Assembly: GCF_042663585.1 (NCBI RefSeq)
Contig: NZ_JBHTAN010000006.1
Location: forward strand, 1,364,001-1,428,000
Source of the DNA: Natranaeroarchaeum sp042663585
GTDB taxonomy: Archaea > Halobacteriota > Halobacteria > Halobacteriales > Natronoarchaeaceae
Direction of reading: 5' to 3'
Length of the DNA stretch: 64,000 nucleotides
The position numbers and the translations under genes were made by a program. Below, in pieces: positions 1 through 8,301 of this stretch. Under the pieces are notes generated by a model. That model made no database searches, was not told the origin of the DNA, and saw only the letters and a program-made list of their open reading frames with translations. Each line of letters opens with the position of its first letter. Within the stretch, counting starts at the first letter, position 1.

Positions 1-80
1 CGGCCTCTTGGACTGTGGTTGGCCTCCGGTCCTTAAAACCCGTTTGGTTCGGAGCCGATTCACGGCTCGGTCTCGAAGCG

Positions 81-88
81 CTTAATTG
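81..88 (+). promoter_or_regulatory. putative TATA element of the HAH_0734-type gene
   Basis: An AT-rich octamer (cttaattg) lies about 26 nt before the ATG at 111, the distance expected for a leaderless haloarchaeal transcript. No Shine-Dalgarno sequence is seen. Bases 1-80 hold nothing else I can identify. Confidence 0.4.
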
Positions 89-110
89 AGGGTCGTACGA
101 ACGGTTCCAT

Positions 111-365
111 ATGAAGCGCCTCATTATCCGCGGGGATCCCGGGGTTCGCCGCAACGGCGTCATCGAGCACGATGGCGAGGAACTGACCCTGTTCCAGATC
201 AACCGCAACGGCGACTGGCACGGCCCAGAGGAGGTACAGCTGTGGTGTATCAGCGGCACCGAGGACGAGCGCGAGACCTACGATAAACGCGAGTATATTC
301 CGCACTTTCTCGACGTCGAGCGACTCGACGCCGGCGAAGTCACCGTTATCGAGCGCGCAGGATAG
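111..365 (+). CDS. HAH_0734-type small acidic protein
   Basis: An 84-residue acidic protein that I recognise, from memory, as the haloarchaeal HAH_0734 family, whose function is unknown. The N-terminal MKRLIIRGDPG and the central NGDWHGPEE segment are the parts I associate with the family. There is no signal peptide, membrane segment or metal motif. It is a single gene with its own TATA-like element 26 nt upstream and ends 12 bases before the stop of the convergent methylglyoxal synthase gene. Length fits the family. Family assignment is moderately sure; any role would be a guess. Confidence 0.8.
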   Translation: MKRLIIRGDPGVRRNGVIEHDGEELTLFQINRNGDWHGPEEVQLWCISGTEDERETYDKREYIPHFLDVERLDAGEVTVIERAG

Positions 366-377
366 CCGACCCCTCTT

Positions 378-767
378 CTAGTCGTCCTGGTGGACCGGCC
401 GATCCGCAAGCCCTTTGAGCAGATACTCCGCCGAAGCGAGGTTCGTCGCCAGCGGCGTGTCGTGAACGTCGCAGATCCGCAGTAGCGCCGAAATGTCGGG
501 CTCGTGGGCCTGTGCCCGGAGCGGATCCCGCAGGAAGACGATGCCGTCGAGGATCCCCTCTGCGACCTCTGCACCGATCATCATGTCACCGCCCAGTGGT
601 CCGGACTCCTTGCGCTCGATATCCAGATTCGTTTCCTCCATCAGTCGCTTGCCAGTTGTCCCCGTCGCGATGAGATCGTACTGTTCCAGCAGCGCCTGGT
701 GTTTCTGCGCCAGATCGATCATGTCCGGTTTCTTGTCGTCGTGAGCAATTAGCGCGACGCGTGTCAT
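378..767 (-). CDS. mgsA: methylglyoxal synthase
   Basis: A 129-residue MGS-domain protein that converts dihydroxyacetone phosphate to methylglyoxal and phosphate, a cytoplasmic bypass of lower glycolysis. Visible family signatures are the early histidine (His9), the phosphate-binding GTTGK (36-40) and SGPLGGD (55-61), whose Asp61 corresponds to the catalytic aspartate of bacterial MgsA, followed by the HEPD segment (88-91). Length is close to the bacterial enzyme (about 150). The start MTRVALIAHD fits the first beta strand of the domain. It is convergent with the small gene on its left and divergent from the GtrA-like gene on its right. Confidence 0.95.
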   Translation of the reverse strand: MTRVALIAHDDKKPDMIDLAQKHQALLEQYDLIATGTTGKRLMEETNLDIERKESGPLGGDMMIGAEVAEGILDGIVFLRDPLRAQAHEPDISALLRICDVHDTPLATNLASAEYLLKGLADRPVHQDD

Positions 768-857
768 ACTCGTGTCTATCGGGGAAGGCAGTTAGTCGTT
801 TTGAACGACGGCTCGGTAGCCCCATGATTTTTTACTCCCGAGCGGAGATATTCATCA

Positions 858-1307
858 ATGGCAGACGGCCATACGGCTGTAGAGCCGATACAGGCGAGAT
901 GCCGGTCGCTGGTCTCAAGCGGTCGGCTCGTTCGTTTCGCCTCGGTCGGCCTGCTCGGTACGGCCATCGATTTCGCCATCCTCGTCTCTCTGGTCGAATT
1001 TTGGGGGCTGTGGCTCGAACTCAGCAAAATCATCAGCGCAGAGACCGCAATCCTCGTCATGTTCGCCCTGAACGAGTCCTGGACGTTCTCGGAATGGGGC
1101 GAGTCCGGCTACCGATCCGTCCTTCGACGGCTGGGCACCTCCAACGTCGTCCGGCTTGGCGGAATCGCTGTCGCCATTGTCGTCCTCTCACTGATAGTAC
1201 GGCTGTCAGCAATCCCATACTTGCTCGCGAACGCCGTTGGCATCGCCTGCGGGTTCAGTGTTAATTTCCTCGCCGAGAGCTACTTCACCTGGAGCATCGG
1301 CCAGTGA
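858..1307 (+). CDS. GtrA-family membrane protein
   Basis: A 149-residue protein with four predicted membrane helices (roughly 22-45, 52-75, 95-115, 120-140). The first helix carries the RFASVGLLGTAIDF pattern typical of GtrA/DPMS-like proteins, and the FALNESWTF stretch fits the conserved loop with an asparagine and aromatic residues. Members are proposed to help move lipid-linked sugars across the membrane or to partner glycosyltransferases. No glycosyltransferase gene is adjacent here, so the substrate is unknown. The gene ends 63 bases before the initiator tRNA. Confidence 0.88.
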   Translation: MADGHTAVEPIQARCRSLVSSGRLVRFASVGLLGTAIDFAILVSLVEFWGLWLELSKIISAETAILVMFALNESWTFSEWGESGYRSVLRRLGTSNVVRLGGIAVAIVVLSLIVRLSAIPYLLANAVGIACGFSVNFLAESYFTWSIGQ

Positions 1308-1340
1308 GTAGAACCCACACAGGGCGACCGAAACACAACC

Positions 1341-1347
1341 CTTAACT
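1341..1347 (+). promoter_or_regulatory. putative TATA element of the tRNA gene
   Basis: The sequence cttaact starts 30 bases before the first tRNA base at 1371, a typical distance for an archaeal tRNA promoter. Confidence 0.4.
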
Positions 1348-1370
1348 AGCGGACGGCGGTACGAGAATGT

Positions 1371-1445
1371 AGCGGGATGGGATAGCCAGGAGATTCCGGC
1401 GGGCTCATAACCCGCAGATCGGTAGTTCAAATCTACCTCCCGCTA
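1371..1445 (+). tRNA. initiator tRNA-Met (CAT)
   Basis: A complete 75-nt cloverleaf. The acceptor stem AGCGGGA pairs with TCCCGCT, followed by discriminator A. The anticodon arm is GCGGG-CTCATAA-CCCGC with anticodon CAT, and the T arm is GGTAG-TTCAAAT-CTACC. The three consecutive G:C pairs next to the anticodon loop are the hallmark of initiator tRNA. No CCA is encoded and there is no intron. A T-run follows immediately and could serve as terminator. The 3' half of this gene is duplicated downstream. Confidence 0.96.
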
Positions 1446-1447
1446 CT

Positions 1448-1509
1448 TTTTGAGAACTCAACTACCCAGCGAGTCGTTTCATCGACGAGCGATCACTGAG
1501 TTCTCAAAA
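1448..1509. repeat. 13-bp inverted repeat just after the tRNA
   Basis: TTTTGAGAACTCA at 1448-1460 is perfectly complementary to TGAGTTCTCAAAA at 1497-1509, with a 36-base spacer. It begins directly at the 3' end of the tRNA. It could be a processing or terminator hairpin, or the inner end of an old integrated element. Confidence 0.7.
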
Positions 1510-1561
1510 GTGTAATGAATCGATTTGAACCAGAAAAACGCGAGCACAGCGAGTGTTTTGC

Positions 1562-1585
1562 GTAGTTCAAATCTACCTCCCGCTA
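1562..1585 (+). repeat. exact 24-bp copy of the tRNA-Met 3' end
   Basis: Bases 1562-1585 are identical to 1422-1445 (T arm plus 3' acceptor strand plus discriminator) and are again followed by a T-run. There is no 5' half of a tRNA nearby, so this is a partial copy, as left at an attachment site by tRNA-targeted integration. A 9-bp inverted repeat (1588-1596 with 1633-1641) follows, mirroring the arrangement behind the real tRNA. A degenerate inverted copy (around 1648-1665) and a degenerate direct copy (around 1697-1716) lie further on. Confidence 0.85.
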
Positions 1586-1837
1586 TTTTTCGACGCGAAC
1601 AATAACGAGAAGCGAAGCGACGAGTGTCGTGAGCGTCGAAAGTACGGCGGGTAGATTTGAAGTAGACGACGAGCGACCAACGGGAGCGACGTCGACGTAG
1701 TTCAACTACCGCCCCCTATCGCACGGCGACGTTTTTGATTCGACTACTGGCCTGCTCCTAGTTCTGCAGAAGGGACGCATACCTGCACGATACCTCCCGA
1801 AAGCCACGCCAGGATGGCGATACCCATACCCACCCCA

Positions 1838-2572
1838 TCACACCACTCTGTCGACTGTAACTCGCTTTTGTAGCCATTCTACAGCCCCTTTGACGGCATC
1901 TGCTTCTGCACCACTTACTTTCAGACGGTTCTTGCCGCCAGTGTCCGGGTAGCTACCGATCCGGACGGCGAACTGTTCGCGCACGCCCGCGAGTGCCTCG
2001 ACCATCGAACCCTCTGGCTGGGGGGTGAAAAGTGTCGTCGAGACGATGTCACCGTCGAACTCGTGGGCGACGTCCTCGAAGAGGGCCCGCATTTCCGCCG
2101 GGACGCCGGGAAAGGCGTAGACGTTCTCCAGTACGCATCCCGGGCAGAGCCCTTCGGAGTTGATGATGGCACGACTGCCCTCGGGGAGCGATGCCCAGGC
2201 GTCGATGTCGAGATCGAGGTCGTGTTCGGCGACGAGTTCGGGGTTGGCGTCCCGGTATGCAGCAGCCGTTTCGAGGACGTCCTCCCGAACTGCGTCCTCG
2301 ACGACCAGTTGGCGGCCGAAAGTGTCGGCAATGGCGTCGGCAGTAACGTCGTCGTGGGTGCCGCCGAGTCCGCCGGTCACGACGACGGCGTCGAACGACT
2401 CGCGCCACTCCTCGAGAGTGTCGGCGATCAGTTTGCGGTCGTCCGGAACCGTGAGAATGCGGACGACGGTCGACCCATGCGCGGTGATCTGCTCGGCAAG
2501 CCAGGTCGCGTTCGTGTTCGGCGTGTCGCCGGCCAGCACTTCGTCACCGACGGTGAGTATGGCGACTTCCAT
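1838..2572 (-). CDS. CinA-N / molybdopterin-binding domain protein
   Basis: A 244-residue protein of the MoCF_biosynth fold (COG1058), the N-terminal domain of CinA. The start MEVAILTVGDE was chosen because it enters the first beta strand directly; an upstream in-frame ATG at 2599 would add nine residues unlike the family. The TVGDEVLAGDTPNTN and TGGLGGTHDD segments form the phosphate/pterin-binding site of the family. The C-terminal nicotinamide-nucleotide amidase domain of full-length CinA is absent. A pyrophosphatase-like nucleotide role is possible but cannot be decided from the sequence. Confidence 0.9.
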   Translation of the reverse strand: MEVAILTVGDEVLAGDTPNTNATWLAEQITAHGSTVVRILTVPDDRKLIADTLEEWRESFDAVVVTGGLGGTHDDVTADAIADTFGRQLVVEDAVREDVLETAAAYRDANPELVAEHDLDLDIDAWASLPEGSRAIINSEGLCPGCVLENVYAFPGVPAEMRALFEDVAHEFDGDIVSTTLFTPQPEGSMVEALAGVREQFAVRIGSYPDTGGKNRLKVSGAEADAVKGAVEWLQKRVTVDRVV

Positions 2573-2697
2573 CAGCGGAAGAAGGCGCTCGCGACGCAAA
2601 AGGCTACGCTTCGACCGGCGGATGCTCGGGGAGACGTGTGTAATTGGAGCTACCTCGAAAGTGATTCTAAACTAACTACTTATCTCGGACAAACGAA

Positions 2698-3726
2698 ATG
2701 TACCCCGAGATGAGACGCCACCTCGCAATCGCCGTCGTGATCGCTCTTATCGGAGCGCTCGCCGTCGGACCGACCGTCGCAGCGGCAGACGAAACCCGGA
2801 CTGGCGGGACGGTCATCGTCGAGGAGGACGAAACAGTCGAAGATCTATCAGTCTTCGGTGGCACTGTGATCGTGGACGGCAGTACCGAGGGGGAGTTACG
2901 TGTCGTCGGGGGGACGGTTACGATCGACGGCGACGCCGAGGATATCTCGGTACTCGGTGGAGACGTCCGGATTACAGGGAACGTGAGCGGCAATGTAGAG
3001 GTAGTCGGAGGGAACGTCTGGCTTGGCGAGGATACGACTGTCGACGGGTCGGTGTCGATCGCCTCGGGATCGACGACGATCCACGGGACGGTGACGGGCG
3101 ATGTCCAAGCAGGGCCGGGAACGGTCACGCTCGGACCGACGGCGGTAATCGGTGGTGATGTATCCTACGCTGGGACCCTCGACGTTCAGCCCGGTGCGGA
3201 GGTCGAAGGCGACACCGTCCGCGACCCCGCCACGGTGATCGGTCCCGCGGAGTATCCAACGGGGCTGGACTGGATCATCGCAGCGTACGTGCTCGTCATG
3301 AATTTGCTCTTGGGGGCGATCTTGCTCGCCGCTGGCCCTCGGTTCGCCCAGTCGGTGAGCGACCGGTTCAGGGGGTCGTCACTAACGAGCGCGGGCGTCG
3401 GCCTCGCTGTGGTCATCACTATACCGATCCTCCTCGGTCTGCTCGCGTTGAGCATCCTGGGACTCCCGCTCTCGCTAGTTGGTAGTTTGCTGTTCGCCGT
3501 CTATCTCTGGATCGCGACCGTCTACGGCCGGTTCGCCGTGGGAATGTGGCTGCTGTCGGTAATAAACGTCAGCAATCGGTGGCTTGGGCTATTGCTCGGG
3601 CTTCCCCTGGTCGCGCTCGTCGCACGAGTACCGTACGTCGGGAGTGTACTCGCGGGGCTGGTAACGCTCGTCGGCATCGGAGCGGTGCCGCTGGCCTTGC
3701 GGGACGCCAGGCGGGTCGGCGAGTGA
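2698..3726 (+). CDS. membrane protein with bactofilin-like polymer-forming domain
   Basis: A 342-residue protein. Residues 6-30 form a Sec signal peptide (hydrophobic, ending AAAD). Residues about 37-175 are a ladder of short GG-containing beta repeats (GGTVIVDG, GGTVTIDG, GGDVRITG, GGNVWLG), typical of the polymer-forming cytoskeletal/bactofilin beta-helix. Residues about 190-335 hold five or six membrane helices. The repeat domain should therefore face outside, unlike classical cytoplasmic bactofilins. ATG 2710 (MRRHL) is an equally plausible start. Probably a surface scaffold or envelope protein, by inference. Confidence 0.82.
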   Translation: MYPEMRRHLAIAVVIALIGALAVGPTVAAADETRTGGTVIVEEDETVEDLSVFGGTVIVDGSTEGELRVVGGTVTIDGDAEDISVLGGDVRITGNVSGNVEVVGGNVWLGEDTTVDGSVSIASGSTTIHGTVTGDVQAGPGTVTLGPTAVIGGDVSYAGTLDVQPGAEVEGDTVRDPATVIGPAEYPTGLDWIIAAYVLVMNLLLGAILLAAGPRFAQSVSDRFRGSSLTSAGVGLAVVITIPILLGLLALSILGLPLSLVGSLLFAVYLWIATVYGRFAVGMWLLSVINVSNRWLGLLLGLPLVALVARVPYVGSVLAGLVTLVGIGAVPLALRDARRVGE

Positions 3727-4033
3727 GGACGTGGTTCGGACCAGCCGTCGGCGTCGAGCAACAAACCAGGTCTGAAACCGACCGGTGGTCGCAATGGGGC
3801 CTGACTTCCGGGCCGTGTGAAGGACGGTCGTATAGCAGTGCGGCTGATAACGACAAAAATTATTCATAATGAACGATAAGACACTCTTAAATGTATAATT
3901 GGAATATTTTAGGCCATTTACCAAAATAGGTGATCAAACACATTGTTTTCTGGCTATTATATCTTATAAACTAACAATTAGTGTCAAATTCAATAGGAAT
4001 AAATATATGTGTATCGGTTAGCATTATCATTAT
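3727..4033. other. AT-rich intergenic region upstream of the first peptide-transporter operon
   Basis: About 300 bases without a gene. The second half (from about 3845) is strikingly AT-rich against a GC-rich background, with several TATA-like stretches. This looks like the regulatory region of the operon starting at 4034. No RNA gene is seen. Confidence 0.6.
4000..4007 (+). promoter_or_regulatory. putative TATA element of transporter operon 1
   Basis: The octamer taaatata is centred about 30 nt before the ATG at 4034 and sits in the AT-rich control region. The transcript would have little or no leader. Confidence 0.45.
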
Positions 4034-5956
4034 ATGCCACAAGGTAACAGAGGACGACTTGGCAGACGGAAACTGATGCAGATTAGTGGAGCGGGCATCG
4101 CAGCCGGCCTCGCAGGCTGTTTCGGCGGCGACGAAAACGGCAACGAGAACGGCAACGAAAACGGCAACGAGAACGGCAACGGGAACGGTGATCCTTCGGA
4201 AGGACTCCCGGATGTCGAACTGTATGGCCCGGAGGGAGACCGTGTCTCACCGACGCTCTTCTACGACGAGGGGGACGACACGGCACTGGACATCGGCAGT
4301 GAGATGCAGCGGAATCTCGCACTGGTCGGCGCGGATCTCCAGCTCGACGGACGGGCCGAGCTACTCGGCACGGACTTCTTCTCGGAGCCCCTGCCTGACG
4401 AGAACCCCGACGACTTCGAGTACGGTCCGGTCGGTCGGAACGCAGGGCCGCCGGAACGAACGCGAACCGTCAATGACTGGGACATCCTCATCGGGATCGC
4501 TGCAAACTCCTACCCGCGCACCCCCGGAAACACTGAAACGTTCTGGACGAAGGACAGCGCCGTCAACGCGTATGGCTACGAGCCAGAGGTCGACATGGCC
4601 GGACTCTACGAAGAGTTCCGAAACGCCGAGTCCCAGGAAGCCCGGCAGGAACAGCTCAACGAGATCATGGGCACGCTTACTGACGAGCTCCCAGCCAACT
4701 TCCTCTCGCAGGGGCTCGATTTCTGGGGCTTCGATCAGGCGATCAACACCTCCGACGAATTCAACCTCTATGGAAACTCGCTCGGGACGATCAACCGGTA
4801 CCGGGACGAGCAATCGGTGGGCGGAGACTTCGTCTGGCTCGACGGCACCCAGTTCTCGTCAGCCTTCCTGCCCGAACAGGACGACAACAACTCGGCGCTT
4901 CGAACCGGCCTGTTGACCGACAGCTCATACGTGATCGACACCGAGGACAACATCGTCCCGCTGTTTATGAACATCGAGAACAGCGGCGACGATCAGGTGT
5001 GGATCTGTTCGCTTCGTGACAACCTCCAGTTCGGAACGGATGCCGACGGCAACTCCTACGGTCAGATGACCGCGGAGGACTGGGTGTTCCAGACCGAGAC
5101 CGTCCACGGTGTCGCAGACGACGCAGCGGACTTCTGGAACGAGGAGACGCCGCCGAGCGAGGCGCTCGGCTCCTATGCAGCGGTCGAGAACGTCGAACAG
5201 ACCGGCGAACTGGAGTTCCAGCTAGAACTCGCCGAGGCAGACGGCCTGTTCCCGCTTCGCCCCGTCATCTGGGCGGAAACAGTGCTCCCGAAGGCCCTGA
5301 TAGAGCAGTACGCACCCGACGCACAGGCGCTTCGTCAGTCTGACGAGGTGCAGAACTTCACCTGGACCGGCAACCTCGGCCCCTACACCTTCGAAAGCCG
5401 TACTGGCGGCCAGACGGGAGACTTCACCGTCACCCGCAACGACGAGTACTACATGCGCGAGCACACGCAGGACAGCAACGTGCAAGTGATGGACGACGCC
5501 TGGGGGGACGCGCCGTACTTCGAGAACTACCAGTTCGACGTCGAATCGGAGCAATCGACCCGCGTCGAGCGGTTCCGTGCCGGCGAGGCCGACCGGATGG
5601 CGCTCCCAACGGATGTCATCCAGGAGTTCGAGGAGGCCGTCGACCAGGTCCGCGTGGAGGACCAGCAGGATCCGTACATCAGCTTCCAGTTCTTCAATCA
5701 GCGGGCGAACGGCAGCATACTCTGTCGCGAACGCGACGGACGTGAGGCCATCGCTCGGGTAATCGACAAGGATACGATCACGCAGGATATCCAGCGTGGC
5801 CGTACGGAGCCAGCCGTCACCCACCAGCCGACCTGGTCGCAGTGGTACGATGAATCCGCCGTCGACGCCTACGGTACAGGTATCACCGAAGACGACATCG
5901 TCACGGCCCGCGACCTTCTCAGAGACAACGAGAACTTCACCGTCGAAGAGGTCTAA
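4034..5956 (+). CDS. peptide-type ABC solute-binding lipoprotein, circularly permuted SBP_bac_5
   Basis: A 640-residue DppA/OppA-like lipoprotein that would capture peptides or similar solutes outside the cell for the permeases downstream. The Tat signal has Arg11-Arg12, the lipobox is LAGC with Cys29, and residues 31-53 are an Asn/Gly/Glu repeat tether. The domain order is unusual. Residues about 60-258 match what is normally the C-terminal part of the fold (GSEMQRNLALVGADLQL, WDILIGIAANSYP, ELPANFLSQGL). The usual N-terminal strand starts only near 263 (GGDFVWLDGTQFS). The protein stops at ARDLLRDNENFTVEEV, exactly where residue 60 would follow in an ordinary member. The reading frame is uninterrupted. 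Family sure; permutation strongly suggested. Confidence 0.92.
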   Translation: MPQGNRGRLGRRKLMQISGAGIAAGLAGCFGGDENGNENGNENGNENGNGNGDPSEGLPDVELYGPEGDRVSPTLFYDEGDDTALDIGSEMQRNLALVGADLQLDGRAELLGTDFFSEPLPDENPDDFEYGPVGRNAGPPERTRTVNDWDILIGIAANSYPRTPGNTETFWTKDSAVNAYGYEPEVDMAGLYEEFRNAESQEARQEQLNEIMGTLTDELPANFLSQGLDFWGFDQAINTSDEFNLYGNSLGTINRYRDEQSVGGDFVWLDGTQFSSAFLPEQDDNNSALRTGLLTDSSYVIDTEDNIVPLFMNIENSGDDQVWICSLRDNLQFGTDADGNSYGQMTAEDWVFQTETVHGVADDAADFWNEETPPSEALGSYAAVENVEQTGELEFQLELAEADGLFPLRPVIWAETVLPKALIEQYAPDAQALRQSDEVQNFTWTGNLGPYTFESRTGGQTGDFTVTRNDEYYMREHTQDSNVQVMDDAWGDAPYFENYQFDVESEQSTRVERFRAGEADRMALPTDVIQEFEEAVDQVRVEDQQDPYISFQFFNQRANGSILCRERDGREAIARVIDKDTITQDIQRGRTEPAVTHQPTWSQWYDESAVDAYGTGITEDDIVTARDLLRDNENFTVEEV

Positions 5957-6004
5957 AGCGCCCGAATCGTCGCTTTCATTGATATTTTATGACATAAGAC
6001 TCCT

Positions 6005-7069
6005 ATGAAATGGTATATCATTCGCCGAACTCTGTGGGCAGGATTCGCGACCGTGATTATCCTCTCGATCACGTTCCTGCTGATGGATCAGATCCCGAGC
6101 CAACAGATCATGCAGGCGCAGTTTCAGGCAGCAGTCGACGGCGTTGACGTCGAAACAGCCGTCCAGGCCGAGAAGGAACGACTTGGACTCGCGAAGCCCT
6201 TCCACGAACGGTACATCGAGTTCATGCTGAACATTTTCCAGGGAAAATGGGGCTGGTCCTACGAGTACAGCCAGCCTGTTAGGGAGGTCATCGTTCAGAC
6301 GGTGCCATACTCCCTCATGTACGGCTTCCCCGCAATCGTCCTCTCGACAGTGATTGGGACGATCATCGGCCTGTACTCGGCTGTCAACCAGTACACGACC
6401 AAGGATTACGTGGCAACGTTCATGGCGTTCTTCGGCATCAGCATCCCGAACTTCTGGTTCGGAATCGTCCTGCTGGTGATCTTCGGAACCTTCCTTGGCT
6501 GGGTCGACATCGGCTGGAACGCTGCTATCGTGAAATCGGCCGACGGTGCCTGGGTCCTGCTCGATACGGCGGGCAGCGATCATCCCGCGTTCCTCCGCGA
6601 AGACTTCCAGGGCGAACGCTACATCGGCGTCTTCAGTCCCCAGAACATCAAGCAACTCATCCTGCCCACCTTCGTCGTGATGACTGGCGCAATCGCGTCA
6701 GTGATGCGGTACGCCCGCGCTGAGGCGCTCGAATACGTCGATGCCGAGTTCGTCAAGACGGCGAAGTCGAAGGGAGTGAGCAACCGAACCATCGTCGCGA
6801 AACACATCCTCCGTCCCGCCTCGATCCCGCTGATGACGATCATGGTCGGACGGATCCTGGGACTGATCCTCTTTGGTTCGTATCTGGTCGAAATCGTCTT
6901 CGGTATTCCCGGCATCGGTCTCGCCTCGCTACAGGCGATCATCCGCCAGGACACCGACCTGGTGGCGATTACGATCCTGATACCGACGTTCATCGCGATC
7001 ATGGGGAACCTCATCGAGGACATCATGTACGCGATTCTGGACCCACGGATCGATTACGGTGATCGATAA
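6005..7069 (+). CDS. dppB: peptide-type ABC transporter permease, DppB-like
   Basis: A 354-residue membrane permease (BPD_transp_1) with an N-terminal helix (MKWYIIRRTLWAGFATVIIL) and five further helices. The cytoplasmic EAA loop is visible near AEFVKTAKSKGVSNRTIVAKH, where the ATPases dock. Together with DppC it forms the membrane channel. The start lies 48 bases after the binding-protein stop, and the stop overlaps the start of dppC by one base, so translation is coupled. The external loop between helices is somewhat longer than in E. coli DppB. Confidence 0.93.
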   Translation: MKWYIIRRTLWAGFATVIILSITFLLMDQIPSQQIMQAQFQAAVDGVDVETAVQAEKERLGLAKPFHERYIEFMLNIFQGKWGWSYEYSQPVREVIVQTVPYSLMYGFPAIVLSTVIGTIIGLYSAVNQYTTKDYVATFMAFFGISIPNFWFGIVLLVIFGTFLGWVDIGWNAAIVKSADGAWVLLDTAGSDHPAFLREDFQGERYIGVFSPQNIKQLILPTFVVMTGAIASVMRYARAEALEYVDAEFVKTAKSKGVSNRTIVAKHILRPASIPLMTIMVGRILGLILFGSYLVEIVFGIPGIGLASLQAIIRQDTDLVAITILIPTFIAIMGNLIEDIMYAILDPRIDYGDR

Positions 7070-8301
7070 TGGGCGAGAAAACAGACCAACCCGAGACGGA
7101 CGGTGGGACTCCACAGGAGGACCCCACTTTCGAGCAGGTCGACTGGGCGAGCATCGATAGCGGCGAGACGCCACGTCGAAAGAAGGAGTACGTCTGGTTC
7201 GGCATCGTCAGCGCCTGGCTGATCGGCGCCGTCTACGACGTCTACTCCCAGCACATCGCCGAGACGGGCGCCGCCGAGTTCCCGGTAATCGGCGTCATCT
7301 CGCCAGTGGACTGGCTCTGGTCGATCACGCTACTCGTGTTCGTATACTACGGACTCGTCCCGCTGGCCGAGAACAGACGGATGACCCGGTACTACTGGAA
7401 AGAGTTCCGGAAGAACAAGGCCGCGGTCATCAGTGGACTGTTCCTTACGGTGATCTTTGCCGTCGGCGTGATCGGCTCTCGGGTGCTACCGGCACCCGAA
7501 CGGACGCCCGGACTAGAGAACCAGCCACCAGTCTGGACCTCCGTCGAGGATTACGTCACCGGCAACGAGTGTCCGGGCGGCACCACCGTCGTCGACGGGG
7601 TGACGATGTGTCAGGGTAGCTGGACGCATCCGCTCGGCACGACGTCGTCCGGCGAAGACATCCTGCGAGCCAGCATCTACGGCATGGAGGTGAGCATGCA
7701 GGTGGGGCTTATCGCGACGCTCCTGAGCATCACGCTGGCCGCGGCGGTCGGGCTGACAGCCGCCTATTACGGCGGTCTCGTCGACGAAGTGCTGATGCGC
7801 TACGTCGACATCCAGATCACCTTCCCGACCTTCTTCCTGTTCCTGTTGCTGGCGTACACGGTCGGTGGGAGCCTGTTCGTTCTCATCCTCATCTTCGGCC
7901 TGTTCGGCTGGGGATCGTCGGCCCGCATCATGCGGGCGGAGGCGTTACAACGCCGGGAAGAGCCCTACATACAGGCAGCGAAGAACGCAGGGGCATCGTC
8001 GTTCTGGACGGTCAGGCGACATCTCCTGCCGAACATCTCGAACAGCCTTATCACCGCAGCATCGCTCACGATACCGTCGATCATTCTCGCCGAGGCGGCC
8101 ATCGCCTTCCTGGGACTTGGAGACCTCACGGTCGCGTCGTGGGGCCGGATTATTTCCGGCGGCCGCGACCAGCTTCGAACCGCGTGGTGGATCGCAACCA
8201 TCCCCGGGGTGTTCCTGTTTTTCACCATCCTGGCATTCAACTTCCTCGGCGATGCATTGCGAGACGCCCTCGATCCACGACACGGAGGGAGCGGAGAATG
8301 A
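7069..8301 (+). CDS. dppC: peptide-type ABC transporter permease, DppC-like, with N-terminal extension
   Basis: A 410-residue permease partner of DppB. The canonical core begins near residue 103 (RRMTRYYWKEFRKNKAAV). The external GTTSSGEDILRASIYGMEVS motif (190-209) and the EAA loop (PYIQAAKNAGASSFWTVRRH) are clear. About 100 residues precede the core, with two extra predicted helices (about 42-60 and 72-98); ordinary DppC is about 300 residues. Two cysteines (168, 181) lie in the first external loop. Its last four bases overlap the start of dppD (ATGA). Confidence 0.93.
   Translation: MGEKTDQPETDGGTPQEDPTFEQVDWASIDSGETPRRKKEYVWFGIVSAWLIGAVYDVYSQHIAETGAAEFPVIGVISPVDWLWSITLLVFVYYGLVPLAENRRMTRYYWKEFRKNKAAVISGLFLTVIFAVGVIGSRVLPAPERTPGLENQPPVWTSVEDYVTGNECPGGTTVVDGVTMCQGSWTHPLGTTSSGEDILRASIYGMEVSMQVGLIATLLSITLAAAVGLTAAYYGGLVDEVLMRYVDIQITFPTFFLFLLLAYTVGGSLFVLILIFGLFGWGSSARIMRAEALQRREEPYIQAAKNAGASSFWTVRRHLLPNISNSLITAASLTIPSIILAEAAIAFLGLGDLTVASWGRIISGGRDQLRTAWWIATIPGVFLFFTILAFNFLGDALRDALDPRHGGSGE

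Larger units (their letters stand above)
1446..1837. other. non-coding stretch with tRNA-derived repeats
   Basis: Nearly 400 bases without a supportable gene. The first 270 hold the inverted repeats and the complete and degraded copies of the tRNA-Met 3' end described separately. The last 100 bases, up to the stop of the CinA-like gene, show nothing recognisable. No integrase gene or remnant is seen. Confidence 0.7.

Noticed and set aside
1562..1585. Second complete tRNA gene
   Set aside because: Only the T arm and 3' acceptor half are present; there is no 5' acceptor, D arm or anticodon arm before it.
1446..1837. Resident integrated virus or plasmid
   Set aside because: The space between repeats is far too short for genes, and no integrase, capsid or replication gene occurs in the window.
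4131..4192. Short aacgagaacggc-type repeats as a CRISPR or regulatory repeat
   Set aside because: They are in-frame codons of the Asn/Gly/Glu tether behind the lipobox Cys29, without spacers.
4034..5956. Frameshift or fusion artefact as explanation for the odd domain order
   Set aside because: One uninterrupted frame with signal peptide, tether and all fold segments exactly once. A frameshift would lose, not reorder, segments. The second binding protein shows the same principle with a different joint.
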